Shown: positions 41,681-56,103, counted from the first letter of the stretch. The stretch is 64,000 nucleotides of DNA from Streptomyces beihaiensis (GCF_026274175.1 NZ_JAPHNL010000332.1:1-64000), one strand, 5' to 3'. Translations and numbers: made by a program. Notes: generated by a model from the letters alone, not told the origin.

Positions 41681-42345
41681 CGGCCCCTGAGACGGGGCGT
41701 GGCATAGGCAACGGGTACGTACAGTCGCCGGTCCTCCCCGGCGACTCCTTCCGCATCCTCCACGTCAGCACCGGCAACGTGTGCCGCTCGCCCATCACCG
41801 AGCGGCTGACCCGGCATGCCCTCGCGGCACGGCTCGGCGACCCGTCCGCGGGCGGCCTCGTCGTGGAGAGCGCCGGCACCTGGGGCCACGAGGGCGCCCC
41901 GATGGAGGCCAACGCGGAAACGGTCCTGTCCGACCTCGGCGCCGACCCCACGGGTTTCGTCGGCCGCGAGCTCCTGGACGACCACGTCATAAGGGCCGAC
42001 CTGGTCCTGACCGCGACCCGGGACCACCGCGCCCAGGTCATCTCCATGGGCCACAGCGCGGGCCTGCGCACCTTCACCCTGAAGGAGTTCACGCGCCTCG
42101 TGCAGGCCATAGACCCGGCGACCCTGCCCGACCCCCGGGAGGCCGGGGTGGTCGAACGGGCCCGCGCCCTGGTCCGCGCCGCCGCTGCTCTACGCGGGTG
42201 GCTGCTGGCCCCGTCGCTGGAGGCGGACGAGGTGTACGACCCGTACGGGGCGCCGCTGCCGTTCTTCCAGTCGGTGGGGTCGGAGATCAGTGCGGCGCTC
42301 GACCCGGTGGTCACGGCGCTGACGGGAAGACCCGAACAGGTCTGA
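41677..42345 (+). CDS. low-molecular-weight phosphatase-like protein with Ser at the catalytic Cys position
   Basis: This 222-residue protein has the LMW protein tyrosine phosphatase fold: phosphate loop ILHVSTGNVCRSPITERL, ESAGTWGHEGAPME and the later ADLVLTATRDHRAQV with the acidic Asp. The usual loop is CxGNxCRS; here the first, nucleophilic Cys is Ser (STGNVCRS) while the second Cys and the Arg are kept. It may bind phosphate without hydrolysis, or work by another route. The TTG at 41677 overlaps the tsaC stop, indicating coupling. About 25 residues precede the fold, and a later start is possible. Arsenate reductase is an alternative label but needs the same Cys. Confidence 0.88.
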   Translation: MTAPETGRGIGNGYVQSPVLPGDSFRILHVSTGNVCRSPITERLTRHALAARLGDPSAGGLVVESAGTWGHEGAPMEANAETVLSDLGADPTGFVGRELLDDHVIRADLVLTATRDHRAQVISMGHSAGLRTFTLKEFTRLVQAIDPATLPDPREAGVVERARALVRAAAALRGWLLAPSLEADEVYDPYGAPLPFFQSVGSEISAALDPVVTALTGRPEQV

Positions 42346-42357
42346 GCGGCACCATCA

Positions 42358-42425
42358 CGCCCCTCCGGCGATTGAGCTGCGGGGCCCCGGGCAGAGCCCC
42401 GGGGAGCGCGCCCCCGGGCGGCCGA
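42358..42425. repeat. palindromic GC-rich extragenic repeat
   Basis: CGCCCCTCCGGCGATTGAGC followed by nested palindromes (GGGGCCCCGGG, GCCCCGGGG, CGCCCCCGGGCG) resembles the extragenic palindromic elements scattered through Streptomyces genomes. It sits between the phosphatase-like gene and glyA and may end or slow transcription. Confidence 0.5.
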
Positions 42426-42485
42426 AAGCTCCCGGATCTACATTGGAAGGCACCACCTCCCCACCGCGAGGCCCGGAGCCCGAAG

Positions 42486-43727
42486 ATGACGCTCACTACC
42501 GAATCCAGCCCCCTCGCGGCGCTGACCCGCCAGGACCCCGAACTGGCCGAGGTCATCCTCGGGGAAGCGGCCCGGCAGGCCGACTCCCTCCAGCTCATCG
42601 CCGCCGAGAACTTCACGTCACCCGCCGTGCTCGCGGCCCTCGGCTCCCCGCTCGCCAACAAGTACGCCGAGGGCTACCCGGGCGCCCGCCACCACGGCGG
42701 CTGCGAGCTCGTCGACGTCGCCGAGCGGATCGCCGTCGACCGGGCCAGGGCGCTGTTCGGCGCCGACCACGTCAACGTACAGGCGCACTCCGGCTCCTCC
42801 GCCGTGCTCGCCGCGTACGCGGTGCTGCTGCGCCCCGGCGACACGGTCCTCGCCATGGGCCTGACCTCCGGCGGGCACCTCACCCACGGCTCACCGGCCA
42901 ACTTCTCCGGCCGCTGGTTCGACTTCGTCCCCTACGGCGTCGACCCGGAGAGCGGGCTCATCGACCACGACCGGGTCCGCGACCTGGCCCGCGCGGCCCG
43001 CCCCAAGGCGATCGTGTGCGGCTCCATCTCCTACCCGCGCCACATCGACTACGCCGCCTTCCGTGCCATCGCCGACGAGGTGGGCGCCCATCTCGTCGCG
43101 GACGCCGCGCACCCCATCGGCCTGGTAGCCGGGGGAGCGGCGCCGAGCCCCGTCCCGTACGCCGACATCGTCTGCGCCACCACGCACAAGGTGCTGCGCG
43201 GACCGCGCGGCGGCATGCTGATGTGCGGCGCCGAGCTCGCCGACCGCGTGGACCGGGCCGTCTTCCCGTTCACGCAGGGGGGTGCGCAGATGCACACGAT
43301 CGCGGCGAAGGCCGTCGCGTTCGGGGAGGCGTCCACACCGGCGTTCAGCGCGTACGCCCATCAGGTGGTGGCGAACGCGCGGCTGCTCGCCGCCTCGCTG
43401 GGCGCGGAGGGCTTCGAGGTCACCACCGGCGGCACCGACACCCACATCGTCACCGTCGACCCGGCCCCCCTCGGCGTGGACGGCCCGACGGCCCGCGCCC
43501 GCCTCGCCTCCGCCGGTGTCGTCCTCGACATCTGCGCCCTGCCGCACGGCGAAGGGCGGGGACTGCGCCTGGGCACGGCCGCCGTCACCACGCAGGGCAT
43601 GGGGGAGGCGGAGATGGCCCGGATCGCCGTGCTCCTGTCGGGTGTCGTGCGCGACACCCTGGACGTGCGCGAGGTGCGCGAGGAGGTCCGCGAACTGACC
43701 GGCGAATTTCCGCCGTACGAGCGGTAG
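42486..43727 (+). CDS. glyA: serine hydroxymethyltransferase
   Basis: This 413-residue PLP enzyme interconverts serine and glycine with tetrahydrofolate. It has SLQLIAAENFTSPAVL, NKYAEGYPGARHHGGCELVD, the Asp-His pair in VADAAHPIGLVAGG, and the PLP lysine in VCATTHKVLRGPRGG. All core residues are kept. The ATG at 42486 has GAAG close upstream and GGAAGG farther off. Streptomyces often encode two SHMTs, so this may be the second copy. Confidence 0.95.
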   Translation: MTLTTESSPLAALTRQDPELAEVILGEAARQADSLQLIAAENFTSPAVLAALGSPLANKYAEGYPGARHHGGCELVDVAERIAVDRARALFGADHVNVQAHSGSSAVLAAYAVLLRPGDTVLAMGLTSGGHLTHGSPANFSGRWFDFVPYGVDPESGLIDHDRVRDLARAARPKAIVCGSISYPRHIDYAAFRAIADEVGAHLVADAAHPIGLVAGGAAPSPVPYADIVCATTHKVLRGPRGGMLMCGAELADRVDRAVFPFTQGGAQMHTIAAKAVAFGEASTPAFSAYAHQVVANARLLAASLGAEGFEVTTGGTDTHIVTVDPAPLGVDGPTARARLASAGVVLDICALPHGEGRGLRLGTAAVTTQGMGEAEMARIAVLLSGVVRDTLDVREVREEVRELTGEFPPYER

Positions 43728-43898
43728 CGACCGCGCCCACCTGGTGACTCTCGGTCGCGCGGGACCCGGCCGGGGGCCGCGGAACGTAACAGCCCCGTCA
43801 CTCGTGCAACCATCCTCGCTACCCGGCAGTCCCCATCTTCAACCACGCGAAGCTAGGGTGTGGGGCTGAGATGGCCAGCGATACCTGTGGGGAAGCCC

Positions 43899-45251
43899 GT
43901 GCGTGAATACCTGCTGACGCTCTGCATCACGGCCGCGGTGACCTATCTGCTCACAGGCCCGGTGCGGAAGTTCGCGATCGTGGCCGGCGCCATGCCGGAG
44001 ATCCGGGCACGTGACGTGCACCGGGAACCCACGCCGCGGCTCGGCGGTATCGCCATGTTCTTCGGACTGTGCGCGGGCCTCCTCGTCGCCGACCACCTCT
44101 CCAACCTGGACAAGGTCTTCGAGTCGTCGAACGAGCCGCGCGCGCTGCTCTCCGGCGCGGCGCTGATCTGGCTGATCGGCGTCCTGGACGACAAGTTCGA
44201 GATCGACGCCCTGATCAAGCTCGGCGGTCAGATGATCGCCGGAGGCGTCATGGTCATGCAGGGCCTGACGATCCTGTTCCTGCCGATCCCCGGCGTGGGG
44301 ACCGTCTCCCTGACCCAGTGGCAGGGCACGCTGCTCACCGTCGCCCTGGTCGTCATCACGATCAACGCCGTCAACTTCGTGGACGGCCTCGACGGCCTGG
44401 CGGCCGGCATGGTGTGCATCGCCGCCGCGGCGTTCTTCCTGTACGCGTACCGCATCTGGTACGGCTACGGCATCGAGTCCGCGGCCCCGGCGACGCTGTT
44501 CGCGGCGATCCTCATGGGCATGTGCCTGGGCTTCCTGCCGCACAACATGCACCCGGCGCGGATCTTCATGGGCGACTCCGGGTCGATGCTCATCGGTCTC
44601 GTGCTCGCCGCGGCGGCCATCTCCATGACCGGCCAGATCGACCCGGACGCCCTCAAGCTGAACCTGGGCGGCAGCGGCCGGGACACCACGCACGCGCTGC
44701 TGCCGGTCTTCATCCCGCTGGTCATGCCGCTGACGATCATCGCGATCCCGTTCACCGACCTGGTTCTCGCGATCGTGCGCCGCACCTGGAACGGCAAGTC
44801 GCCGTTCGCGGCCGACCGCGGCCACCTCCACCACCGGCTCCTGGAGATCGGGCACTCCCACAGCCGCGCGGTGCTGATCATGTACTTCTGGTCGGCGCTC
44901 ATCGCCTTCGGCGCGGTCGGCTACTCGGTGCACTCGGCGTCCGGGATGGGCGTCGTCCTCGCGATCGTCGTACTGAGCTTCGTCGGCCTCGTGCTGCTGT
45001 TGCTGCCCCGGTTCACGCCCCATACCCCGCGCTGGGCCGAGCGGTTGGTGCCGCCGCGGTACCGGCGGCGCCGGGCCGAGGTCGGGTCCGCCGGGGCGGA
45101 CGGGGCCCAAGACCCCCAAGATCAGGACGGATCGGGGGAGCGGCTGCCGGTTCCCACGGGTGTCGCCGGGGTCTCCGGAGTCAATGGCGCGACAGCGATC
45201 GGCGCCCGTTCGCGTATCACTGATCGGCGGAAGGCCGGAACGTCCCGCTGA
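43899..45251 (+). CDS. WecA/TagO-type undecaprenyl-phosphate GlcNAc-1-phosphate transferase
   Basis: This 450-residue membrane protein of the MraY/WecA family has about ten helices. It shows the Mg-binding LIGVLDDKFEID, NAVNFVDGLDGLAAG, RIFMGDSGSMLIG and the HLHHRL motif of GlcNAc-1-phosphate transferases. It loads a sugar phosphate on undecaprenyl phosphate, the first step of wall glycopolymer synthesis. The C-terminal 70 residues are a disordered tail. Start GTG at 43899 is preceded by GGGGAAG. It precedes the atp operon, but a hairpin separates them. Confidence 0.93.
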   Translation: MREYLLTLCITAAVTYLLTGPVRKFAIVAGAMPEIRARDVHREPTPRLGGIAMFFGLCAGLLVADHLSNLDKVFESSNEPRALLSGAALIWLIGVLDDKFEIDALIKLGGQMIAGGVMVMQGLTILFLPIPGVGTVSLTQWQGTLLTVALVVITINAVNFVDGLDGLAAGMVCIAAAAFFLYAYRIWYGYGIESAAPATLFAAILMGMCLGFLPHNMHPARIFMGDSGSMLIGLVLAAAAISMTGQIDPDALKLNLGGSGRDTTHALLPVFIPLVMPLTIIAIPFTDLVLAIVRRTWNGKSPFAADRGHLHHRLLEIGHSHSRAVLIMYFWSALIAFGAVGYSVHSASGMGVVLAIVVLSFVGLVLLLLPRFTPHTPRWAERLVPPRYRRRRAEVGSAGADGAQDPQDQDGSGERLPVPTGVAGVSGVNGATAIGARSRITDRRKAGTSR

Positions 45252-45382
45252 CGTTCGTCCGAAATGGCCTTCCATATCAGACAAGTTGCCCCACCAGGTG
45301 CGCGGACGCGCAGCGTCCCCCACATGTGTGACGGTCAGCACACCAAGTAGGTAAAGACCACATCAAATAGTTTGTGATACCG

Positions 45383-45401
45383 TTCACTACCGGTGAGTGA
45401 A
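45383..45401. promoter_or_regulatory. palindrome in the atp upstream region
   Basis: TTCACTACCGGTGAGTGAA is an exact 6+6 inverted repeat around a 7-base centre. It lies in an AT-rich patch (CATCAAATAGTTTGTGATACC just upstream) that probably contains the atp operon promoter, so it may be an operator. The 297-base gap holds no gene. Confidence 0.4.
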
Positions 45402-45407
45402 GCACCG

Positions 45408-45431
45408 AAAGGCCTTGGTAGAGGGGCCTTT
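45408..45431 (+). terminator. hairpin with T tract upstream of atpI
   Basis: AAAGGCC and GGCCTTT pair around a 10-base loop, followed by a further T. It resembles a short intrinsic terminator. It lies about 155 bases after the WecA-type gene and 118 bases before atpI, so it may end the first transcript or attenuate the second. Confidence 0.55.
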
Positions 45432-45548
45432 TGGATCGAAAGTGTCCTCGCCTCCCTGCGTTAATCTCCGTGCTGGACCGGATCGCACTCAGTGACATCC
45501 GGCCCTCGCCCACCCATACGACCCCCACTTTTCGCTGGAGCCGTTCGC

Positions 45549-45980
45549 ATGCAGCCAAACGACGTCCGGATCCTCCGGGGCGCGACGCTCGTCGCCGCAC
45601 CCGCAGGTGTCGTCGCCACCGTTGTCAGTGCGATCGTCGCCGGTGAGAAGGGGCTCGTCGGCGCGCTCGTGGCGCTCGCCGTGGTCGCCGGCTTCTTCGG
45701 CCTCGGCTCCGCGGCACTGATGCGCATCACACAGAACAAGCCGCAGGTGGCGATGACCGCGGGCCTGCTCGTCTACACGGTGCAGATCCTCCTCATCGGT
45801 GTCTTCGTCATCGCCTTCGGTGACACCACGCTCTTCAACGGCCGGGCCTTCGGCCTCACCCTCCTGGTCACCGCGCTGGCCTGGGTCGGCGGTCAGGTGA
45901 AGCAGAGCCTCACCAGCCGGATGCTCTACGTGAACCCGGAGCCGTCCGTGCCCGCCGAAGGGTCCCGTGATGGGATGTAA
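45549..45980 (+). CDS. atpI: ATP synthase protein I (AtpI family)
   Basis: This 143-residue protein has four membrane helices (TLVAAPAGVVATVVSAIVAG, VGALVALAVVAGFFGLGSAA, AMTAGLLVYTVQILLIGVFV, FGLTLLVTALAWVGGQ). It occupies the first place in the atp operon as is usual in Streptomyces. AtpI proteins help assemble the c ring or import Mg; they are not part of the final enzyme. The ATG at 45549 is chosen after the long leader. Confidence 0.9.
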   Translation: MQPNDVRILRGATLVAAPAGVVATVVSAIVAGEKGLVGALVALAVVAGFFGLGSAALMRITQNKPQVAMTAGLLVYTVQILLIGVFVIAFGDTTLFNGRAFGLTLLVTALAWVGGQVKQSLTSRMLYVNPEPSVPAEGSRDGM

Positions 45981-46274
45981 GGGGGGCGTCAAGGTGATAC
46001 ATCCCGATCTGCTATGGTCCGGGAGCGCTTCCGGTGAGGATCCCTCCCGCCTTCTCGGCGGAGGAGGGCATCGCCCTCACGGTCGACGGCGTACTCGGAT
46101 CGACAGCTGTGATCACGGTGTGGAATCCGAGCGGCCGGGCCCGCGGCGGATGCGTCCCACGGACTGCGGCGGCACCGCCACACCACCATGTCCCCAGTGC
46201 CGACAAGCGGCCTCACCAGCCGCGCTGACACACAAGGTTGCCGTTACTTATGCGTCACGACGAAGGAGTCACGG
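45981..46274 (+). promoter_or_regulatory. atpI-atpB intergenic region with possible promoter
   Basis: A gap of 294 bases inside the operon. TCAAGG and TATGGT (45988-46017) are spaced by about 18 bases and could be a promoter for atpB onward. Small frames on both strands have poor coding character and were not called. Confidence 0.35.
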
Positions 46275-47404
<1,130 letters not shown>

Positions 47405-47445
47405 TCTGGGCCGGCAAGTAGCCACATTCGACGAAAGGTTCAGAC

Positions 47446-47991
47446 ATGATGGCCTTCCTGGCGGCGGCAGACGCGGAGAACCCGCTCCTGCCGGACACCG
47501 CGGAACTGATCATCGGCCTGCTCTGCTTCTTCATCGTCTTCGGTTTCCTCGGTAAGAAGCTTCTGCCCAACATCCAGAAGACGCTGGACGAGCGGCAGGA
47601 CGCGATCGAGGGCGGTATCGAGCGGGCGGCCGAGGCACAGGCCGAGGCCCAGCAGATCCTCGAGCAGTACCGCGCTCAGCTCGCCGAGGCCAGGCACGAG
47701 GCAGCGACCCTGCGCCAGGAGGCCACCGAGCAGGGCGCCGCGATCATCCAGGAGATGAGGGCGGAAGGCCAGCGGCAGCGTGAGGAGATCATCGCCGCCG
47801 GTCACGCCCAGATCGAGGCGGACCGCAAGGTCGTGGTCACCGCGCTCCGTCAGGACGTGGGCAAGCTCGCCACCGACCTGGCCGGCAAGCTGGTCGGCGA
47901 GTCCCTCGAGGACCACGCCCGCCAGAGCCGCACCATCGACCGCTTCCTCGACAGCCTCGAGGACAGCGCATCGAAGGTCGAGGCGAGCTGA
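47446..47991 (+). CDS. atpF: ATP synthase subunit b
   Basis: This 181-residue protein has one N-terminal membrane helix (ELIIGLLCFFIVFGFL) and a long charged coiled coil that forms the peripheral stalk. Its stop overlaps the atpH start by one base (TGATG). Confidence 0.97.
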   Translation: MMAFLAAADAENPLLPDTAELIIGLLCFFIVFGFLGKKLLPNIQKTLDERQDAIEGGIERAAEAQAEAQQILEQYRAQLAEARHEAATLRQEATEQGAAIIQEMRAEGQRQREEIIAAGHAQIEADRKVVVTALRQDVGKLATDLAGKLVGESLEDHARQSRTIDRFLDSLEDSASKVEAS

Positions 47992-48818
47992 TGACGGCCC
48001 CGCACGGAGGAGCGAGCCGCGAGGCGCTGGCCACCGCGCGCGAGCGTCTGCAGGCGCTGACCGACACCTCGTCGGTCGACCCCGCCGCGCTCGCCGAGCA
48101 GCTGGCCGCCGTCACCGAGCTCCTCGACCGCGAGGTGGCTCTGCGTCGCGTCCTGACCGACCCGGTGCAGCCCGCCGAGGCCCGCGCCGACCTTGTGGGG
48201 CGCCTCCTTGCCGGACAGGTGGACGGCCCGGCCGTCGACCTGGTCACCGGCATGGTCCGCTCGCGCTGGTCCAGCTCGCGCGATCTGGTCGACGCGGTGG
48301 AGGAACTCGCCGCCGACGCCGATCTCGCGGCGGCCGAGCGAGCCGGTGCGCTCGACAGCGTCGAGGACGAGCTGTTCCGCTTCGGCCGGATCATCCAGTC
48401 CAACAGCGCGCTGCGCTCGGCGCTCAGCGACCGCAAGGCCACGGCCGACGCCAAGCGTGAGCTGCTGCACAGCCTCCTTGGCGGCCGCGCCGACGCCGTC
48501 ACGGAGCGGCTGGTCATGCGTCTTGTGACCCGGCCGCGGGGACGTAGCCTTGAGACAGGTCTCGAGACGATGTCCAAGCTCGCCGCCGCCCGACGGGGCA
48601 GGGGCGTGGCCACCGTCACCTCGGCGGTGCCGCTCACCGACGGGCAGAAGCAGCGTCTCGGCGCCGCGCTGGCGAAGCTGTACGGACGCCAGATGCACCT
48701 GAACCTGGACGTGGACCCCACGGTCCTCGGCGGGGTCTCGGTGCGCGTCGGTGAAGAGGCGATCGACGGCACGATCGCGGGGCGCCTCGAAGAGGCGTCG
48801 CGGCGGGCGGCCGGCTGA
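47991..48818 (+). CDS. atpH: ATP synthase subunit delta
   Basis: This 275-residue protein is longer than the roughly 180 residues of E. coli delta, as usual in actinobacteria. The C-terminal delta signature includes GVATVTSAVPLTDGQKQRLG and VDPTVLGGVSVRVGEEAIDG. It caps F1 and joins the stalk. Start ATG overlaps the atpF stop, so translation is coupled. Confidence 0.96.
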   Translation: MTAPHGGASREALATARERLQALTDTSSVDPAALAEQLAAVTELLDREVALRRVLTDPVQPAEARADLVGRLLAGQVDGPAVDLVTGMVRSRWSSSRDLVDAVEELAADADLAAAERAGALDSVEDELFRFGRIIQSNSALRSALSDRKATADAKRELLHSLLGGRADAVTERLVMRLVTRPRGRSLETGLETMSKLAAARRGRGVATVTSAVPLTDGQKQRLGAALAKLYGRQMHLNLDVDPTVLGGVSVRVGEEAIDGTIAGRLEEASRRAAG

Positions 48819-48844
48819 CGGCCGGCCGGCCACGAAAAGAACAG

Positions 48845-48860
48845 CGGCCCGGTTGGGCCG
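48845..48860 (+). other. hairpin in the atpH-atpA gap
   Basis: CGGCCC-GGTT-GGGCCG forms a perfect 6-bp stem with a tetraloop 27 bases after atpH. There is no T tract. It may protect or process the transcript between the stator and catalytic genes. Confidence 0.5.
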
Positions 48861-48966
48861 TGCAGAAATTGCAGAAGATTGCTGGGGGCCCGCGGCGTAG
48901 CCGCTAAGGGAAACAGCCCCAGACCCCCAAAGACTTCGGGCCCAACAAGGAGAGCAGGGAACCCAG

Positions 48967-50556
48967 ATGGCGGAGCTCACGATCCGGCCGGAGGAGATCC
49001 GGGACGCACTGGAGAACTTTGTCCAGGCGTACAAGCCGGACGCGGCCTCGCGCGAGGAGGTCGGTACGGTCACCCTTGCCGGCGACGGCATCGCGAAGGT
49101 CGAGGGTCTTCCCTCGGCCATGGCCAACGAACTTCTGAAGTTCGAGGACGGCACCCTCGGCCTCGCCCTCAACCTCGAGGAGCGCGAGATCGGTGCCATC
49201 GTCCTCGGTGAGTTCAGCGGCGTCGAGGAGGGCCAGCCGGTGCAGCGCACCGGTGAGGTGCTCTCCGTGGCGGTCGGCGAGGGCTACCTCGGCCGCGTCG
49301 TCGACCCGCTCGGCAACCCGATCGACGGCCTCGGCGAGATCGAGACCACCGGTCGCCGCGCCCTCGAACTGCAGGCCCCGGGCGTCATGGCCCGTAAGTC
49401 GGTGCACGAGCCGATGGAGACCGGCTACAAGGCCGTCGACGCGATGACCCCGGTCGGCCGCGGCCAGCGTCAGCTGATCATCGGCGACCGCCAGACCGGC
49501 AAGACCGCCCTGGCCGTCGACACGATCATCAACCAGCGCGAGAACTGGCGCTCGGGCGACGTGAACAAGCAGGTCCGCTGCGTCTACGTCGCCATCGGCC
49601 AGAAGGGCTCGACCATCGCCTCCGTGCGTGGCGCCCTGGAAGAGGCCGGCGCGCTCGAGTACACGACGATCGTCGCCGCCCCGGCGTCCGACCCGGCCGG
49701 CTTCAAGTACCTGGCGCCGTACACCGGCTCGGCCATCGGCCAGCAGTGGATGTACGAGGGCAAGCACGTCCTCATCATCTTCGACGACCTCTCGAAGCAG
49801 GCCGACGCCTACCGCGCCGTCTCCCTGCTCCTGCGCCGCCCGCCGGGCCGCGAGGCCTACCCGGGTGACGTCTTCTACCTGCACTCCCGTCTGCTCGAGC
49901 GCTGCGCGAAGCTCTCGGACGACCTGGGCGCCGGTTCGATGACGGGTCTGCCGATCGTCGAGACGAAGGCCAACGACGTCTCGGCGTTCATCCCGACCAA
50001 CGTCATCTCCATCACCGACGGCCAGTGCTTCCTGGAGTCGGACCTGTTCAACGCCGGTCAGCGCCCCGCGCTGAACGTCGGTATCTCCGTCTCCCGAGTC
50101 GGTGGTTCCGCGCAGCACAAGGCGATGAAGCAGGTCTCCGGCCGTCTGCGCCTCGACCTGGCCCAGTACCGGGAGCTGGAGGCGTTCGCCGCCTTCGGTT
50201 CCGACCTGGACGCCGCGTCGAAGTCCCAGCTGGAGCGCGGCCAGCGCCTGGTCGAGCTGCTCAAGCAGGCCCAGTACCAGCCGATGCCGACCGAGGACCA
50301 GGTCGTCTCCGTGTGGGCCGGTACCACCGGCAAGATGGACGACGTCCCGGTCAACGACATCCGCCGCTTCGAGAAGGAGCTTCACGAGTACCTGCACCGC
50401 AAGGAGCAGGGCCTCATGACCTCCATCAAGGAGGGCGGCAAGATGTCGGACGACACCCTCACCGCTGTTGCCGACGCGATCGCCGACTTCAAGAAGCAGT
50501 TCGAGACCTCGGACGGCAAGCTTCTCGGCGAGGACGCCCCGGCCGCGGCCAAGTGA
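48967..50556 (+). CDS. atpA: ATP synthase subunit alpha
   Basis: This 529-residue protein is the non-catalytic nucleotide-binding F1 subunit. It has the P-loop [13 protein letters not shown], the Arg finger region in [14 protein letters not shown] and the Walker [12 protein letters not shown]. Start ATG at 48967 with AAGGAGAGCAGGG upstream. Confidence 0.99.
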   Translation: MAELTIRPEEIRDALENFVQAYKPDAASREEVGTVTLAGDGIAKVEGLPSAMANELLKFEDGTLGLALNLEEREIGAIVLGEFSGVEEGQPVQRTGEVLSVAVGEGYLGRVVDPLGNPIDGLGEIETTGRRALELQAPGVMARKSVHEPMETGYKAVDAMTPVGRGQRQLIIGDRQTGKTALAVDTIINQRENWRSGDVNKQVRCVYVAIGQKGSTIASVRGALEEAGALEYTTIVAAPASDPAGFKYLAPYTGSAIGQQWMYEGKHVLIIFDDLSKQADAYRAVSLLLRRPPGREAYPGDVFYLHSRLLERCAKLSDDLGAGSMTGLPIVETKANDVSAFIPTNVISITDGQCFLESDLFNAGQRPALNVGISVSRVGGSAQHKAMKQVSGRLRLDLAQYRELEAFAAFGSDLDAASKSQLERGQRLVELLKQAQYQPMPTEDQVVSVWAGTTGKMDDVPVNDIRRFEKELHEYLHRKEQGLMTSIKEGGKMSDDTLTAVADAIADFKKQFETSDGKLLGEDAPAAAK

Positions 50557-50577
50557 CGTAAGGAAGGGACCTGACTC

Positions 50578-52928
<2,351 letters not shown>

Positions 52929-52942
52929 GCCCCGTGCTCGTA

Positions 52943-52973
52943 GGGAGGACCGGGGGTATGTCCCGGTCCTCCC
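52943..52973 (+). terminator. hairpin between atpD and atpC
   Basis: A perfect 12-bp stem (GGGAGGACCGGG / CCCGGTCCTCCC) with a 7-base loop begins 15 bases after atpD. No T run follows. A second, imperfect hairpin (CACCCG...CGGGTG, about 53000-53025) precedes atpC. They may cut or stabilise the transcript so that epsilon is made in smaller amounts than beta. Confidence 0.7.
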
Positions 52974-53044
52974 GTCACGCCCACTAGACTTTGAACCGAC
53001 ACCCGGCAGCGAGTGCCGTCGGGTGGTGACCCGAGGAGCCCACC

Positions 53045-53419
53045 TTGGCTGCTGAGCTGCACGTCGAGCTCGTCGCCGCGGACCGCAGCGTCTGGTCCGG
53101 CGAGGCCACCCTGGTCGTCGCGCGCACCATGTCCGGCGACATTGGCGTCATGCCCAACCACCAGCCTGTGCTCGGTGTGCTGGAGTCGGGCCCCGTGACG
53201 ATCCGTACGAGCGACGGTGGCACGGTCATCGCGGCCGTCCACGGCGGTTTCATGTCGTTCGCGGACAACAAGATGTCGTTGCTGGCCGAGACCGCGGAGC
53301 TGGCGGACGAGATCGACGTCCAGCGCGAGGAGCGTGACCTGGAGCGTGCGAAGGCGGCGGGTGACGCTTCCGCCGAGCGTCGCGCGTCCGTGCGACTGCG
53401 CGCGGCGGCGGCTCGCTGA
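53045..53419 (+). CDS. atpC: ATP synthase subunit epsilon
   Basis: This 124-residue protein starts at TTG and shows the epsilon beta-sandwich (LHVELVAADRSVWSGEATLV, GDIGVMPNHQPVLGVLE) and a short C-terminal helical part (DVQREERDLERAKAAGDASA). Epsilon inhibits ATP hydrolysis and couples the rotor. It is the last gene of the operon; a strong terminator follows. Confidence 0.96.
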   Translation: MAAELHVELVAADRSVWSGEATLVVARTMSGDIGVMPNHQPVLGVLESGPVTIRTSDGGTVIAAVHGGFMSFADNKMSLLAETAELADEIDVQREERDLERAKAAGDASAERRASVRLRAAAAR

Positions 53420-53444
53420 CACCAGCGGCTCCGCAGGCTTACCT

Positions 53445-53491
53445 CAGCCGCGGCTCGGACCGGAGACGACCTCCGGACCGGGCCGCGGCTG
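53445..53491 (+). terminator. atp operon terminator
   Basis: A stem of about 20 bp (CAGCCGCGGC...CCGGAG / CTCCGG...GCCGCGGCTG) with a 5-base loop lies 25 bases after the atpC stop. A T-rich piece (TGTTTTGCTG) follows about 14 bases later. Confidence 0.85.
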
Positions 53492-53582
53492 CGGCGATCT
53501 ACAACTGTTTTGCTGTTCCGTTATCAGACGGCCCGGCCAGGTGGCAGGCTCGTCAGTCGAGAAGCGAGGAGGGTCGGTGCAG

Positions 53583-54038
53583 ATGGTCCTCGTTCTTGTG
53601 CTGTGCGTAGCCGCGGTCGTCGTACTCGTATTGCTGGGGCTCTTCGGCTTCGGGCTGCGGCGCCGCCTGATCCAGCGCTCCGGCGGCACCTTCGACTGCT
53701 CCCTGCGCTGGGGTGCCCCGGGCCCCGGCGACCCGGACGCCTCCGGCAAGGGCTGGGGGTACGGAGTGGCCCGCTACAACGGTGACCGCGTGGAGTGGTT
53801 CCGCGTCTTCTCCTACTCGCCCCGCCCCCGTCGCATCCTCGAACGCGCGGCGATCCAGGTGACGGGCCGCCGCGCCCCGGACGGCGAGGAGGAGCTGGCG
53901 CTGCTGTCCGACGCGATCGTCCTGTCCTGTGTCCACCGCGACACCCGACTGGAACTGGCGATGAGCGAGGACGCGCTGACCGGCTTCCTGGCGTGGCTGG
54001 AGGCGGCTCCGCCGGGCCAGCGGGTGAACGTGGCGTAA
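53583..54038 (+). CDS. DUF2550 family membrane-anchored protein
   Basis: This 151-residue protein has an N-terminal membrane helix (VLVLVLCVAAVVVLVLLGLFGFGL) and a DUF2550 domain with RRRLIQRSGGTFDCSLRW, WGYGVARYNGDRVEWFRVFSYSPRP and a terminal GFLAWLEAAPPGQR. DUF2550 is found next to the atp operon across actinobacteria; the function is unknown. The ATG at 53583 is chosen for spacing to AGGAGGG; a GTG at 53577 is also possible. Confidence 0.9.
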   Translation: MVLVLVLCVAAVVVLVLLGLFGFGLRRRLIQRSGGTFDCSLRWGAPGPGDPDASGKGWGYGVARYNGDRVEWFRVFSYSPRPRRILERAAIQVTGRRAPDGEEELALLSDAIVLSCVHRDTRLELAMSEDALTGFLAWLEAAPPGQRVNVA

Positions 54039-54068
54039 CGACGCGAGCCTCGCCGACGAGTCAAGGAA

Positions 54069-54109
54069 GAAGCCGGGCGAACGGGGGACGTACCCGTTCA
54101 CCCGGCTTC
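54069..54109. terminator. bidirectional terminator between DUF2550 and chiC genes
   Basis: GAAGCCGGG-CGAACGGG pairs with CCCGTTCA-CCCGGCTTC (one mismatch) around a 7-base loop. It lies between convergent genes, 31 bases after one stop and 24 bases from the other. Confidence 0.87.
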
Positions 54110-54132
54110 CGTGCGCGGGGGCTCGCAGAGCC

Positions 54133-55992
<1,860 letters not shown>

Positions 55993-56103
55993 CTGCTGCT
56001 CCTCGGGTGGTCCTGGGTCCGTGACGGGGGAGAGGTGGAACCCTGCGACGCCCGTGAGCACGTGGTGCGTGGGGTGTGCTCACCGCAGTGCGGCGAGAAT
56101 AGA

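Noticed and set aside
46012-46231. Small minus-strand frames between atpI and atpB
   Set aside because: No ribosome site, no homology recognised, and they would oppose the atp operon leader.
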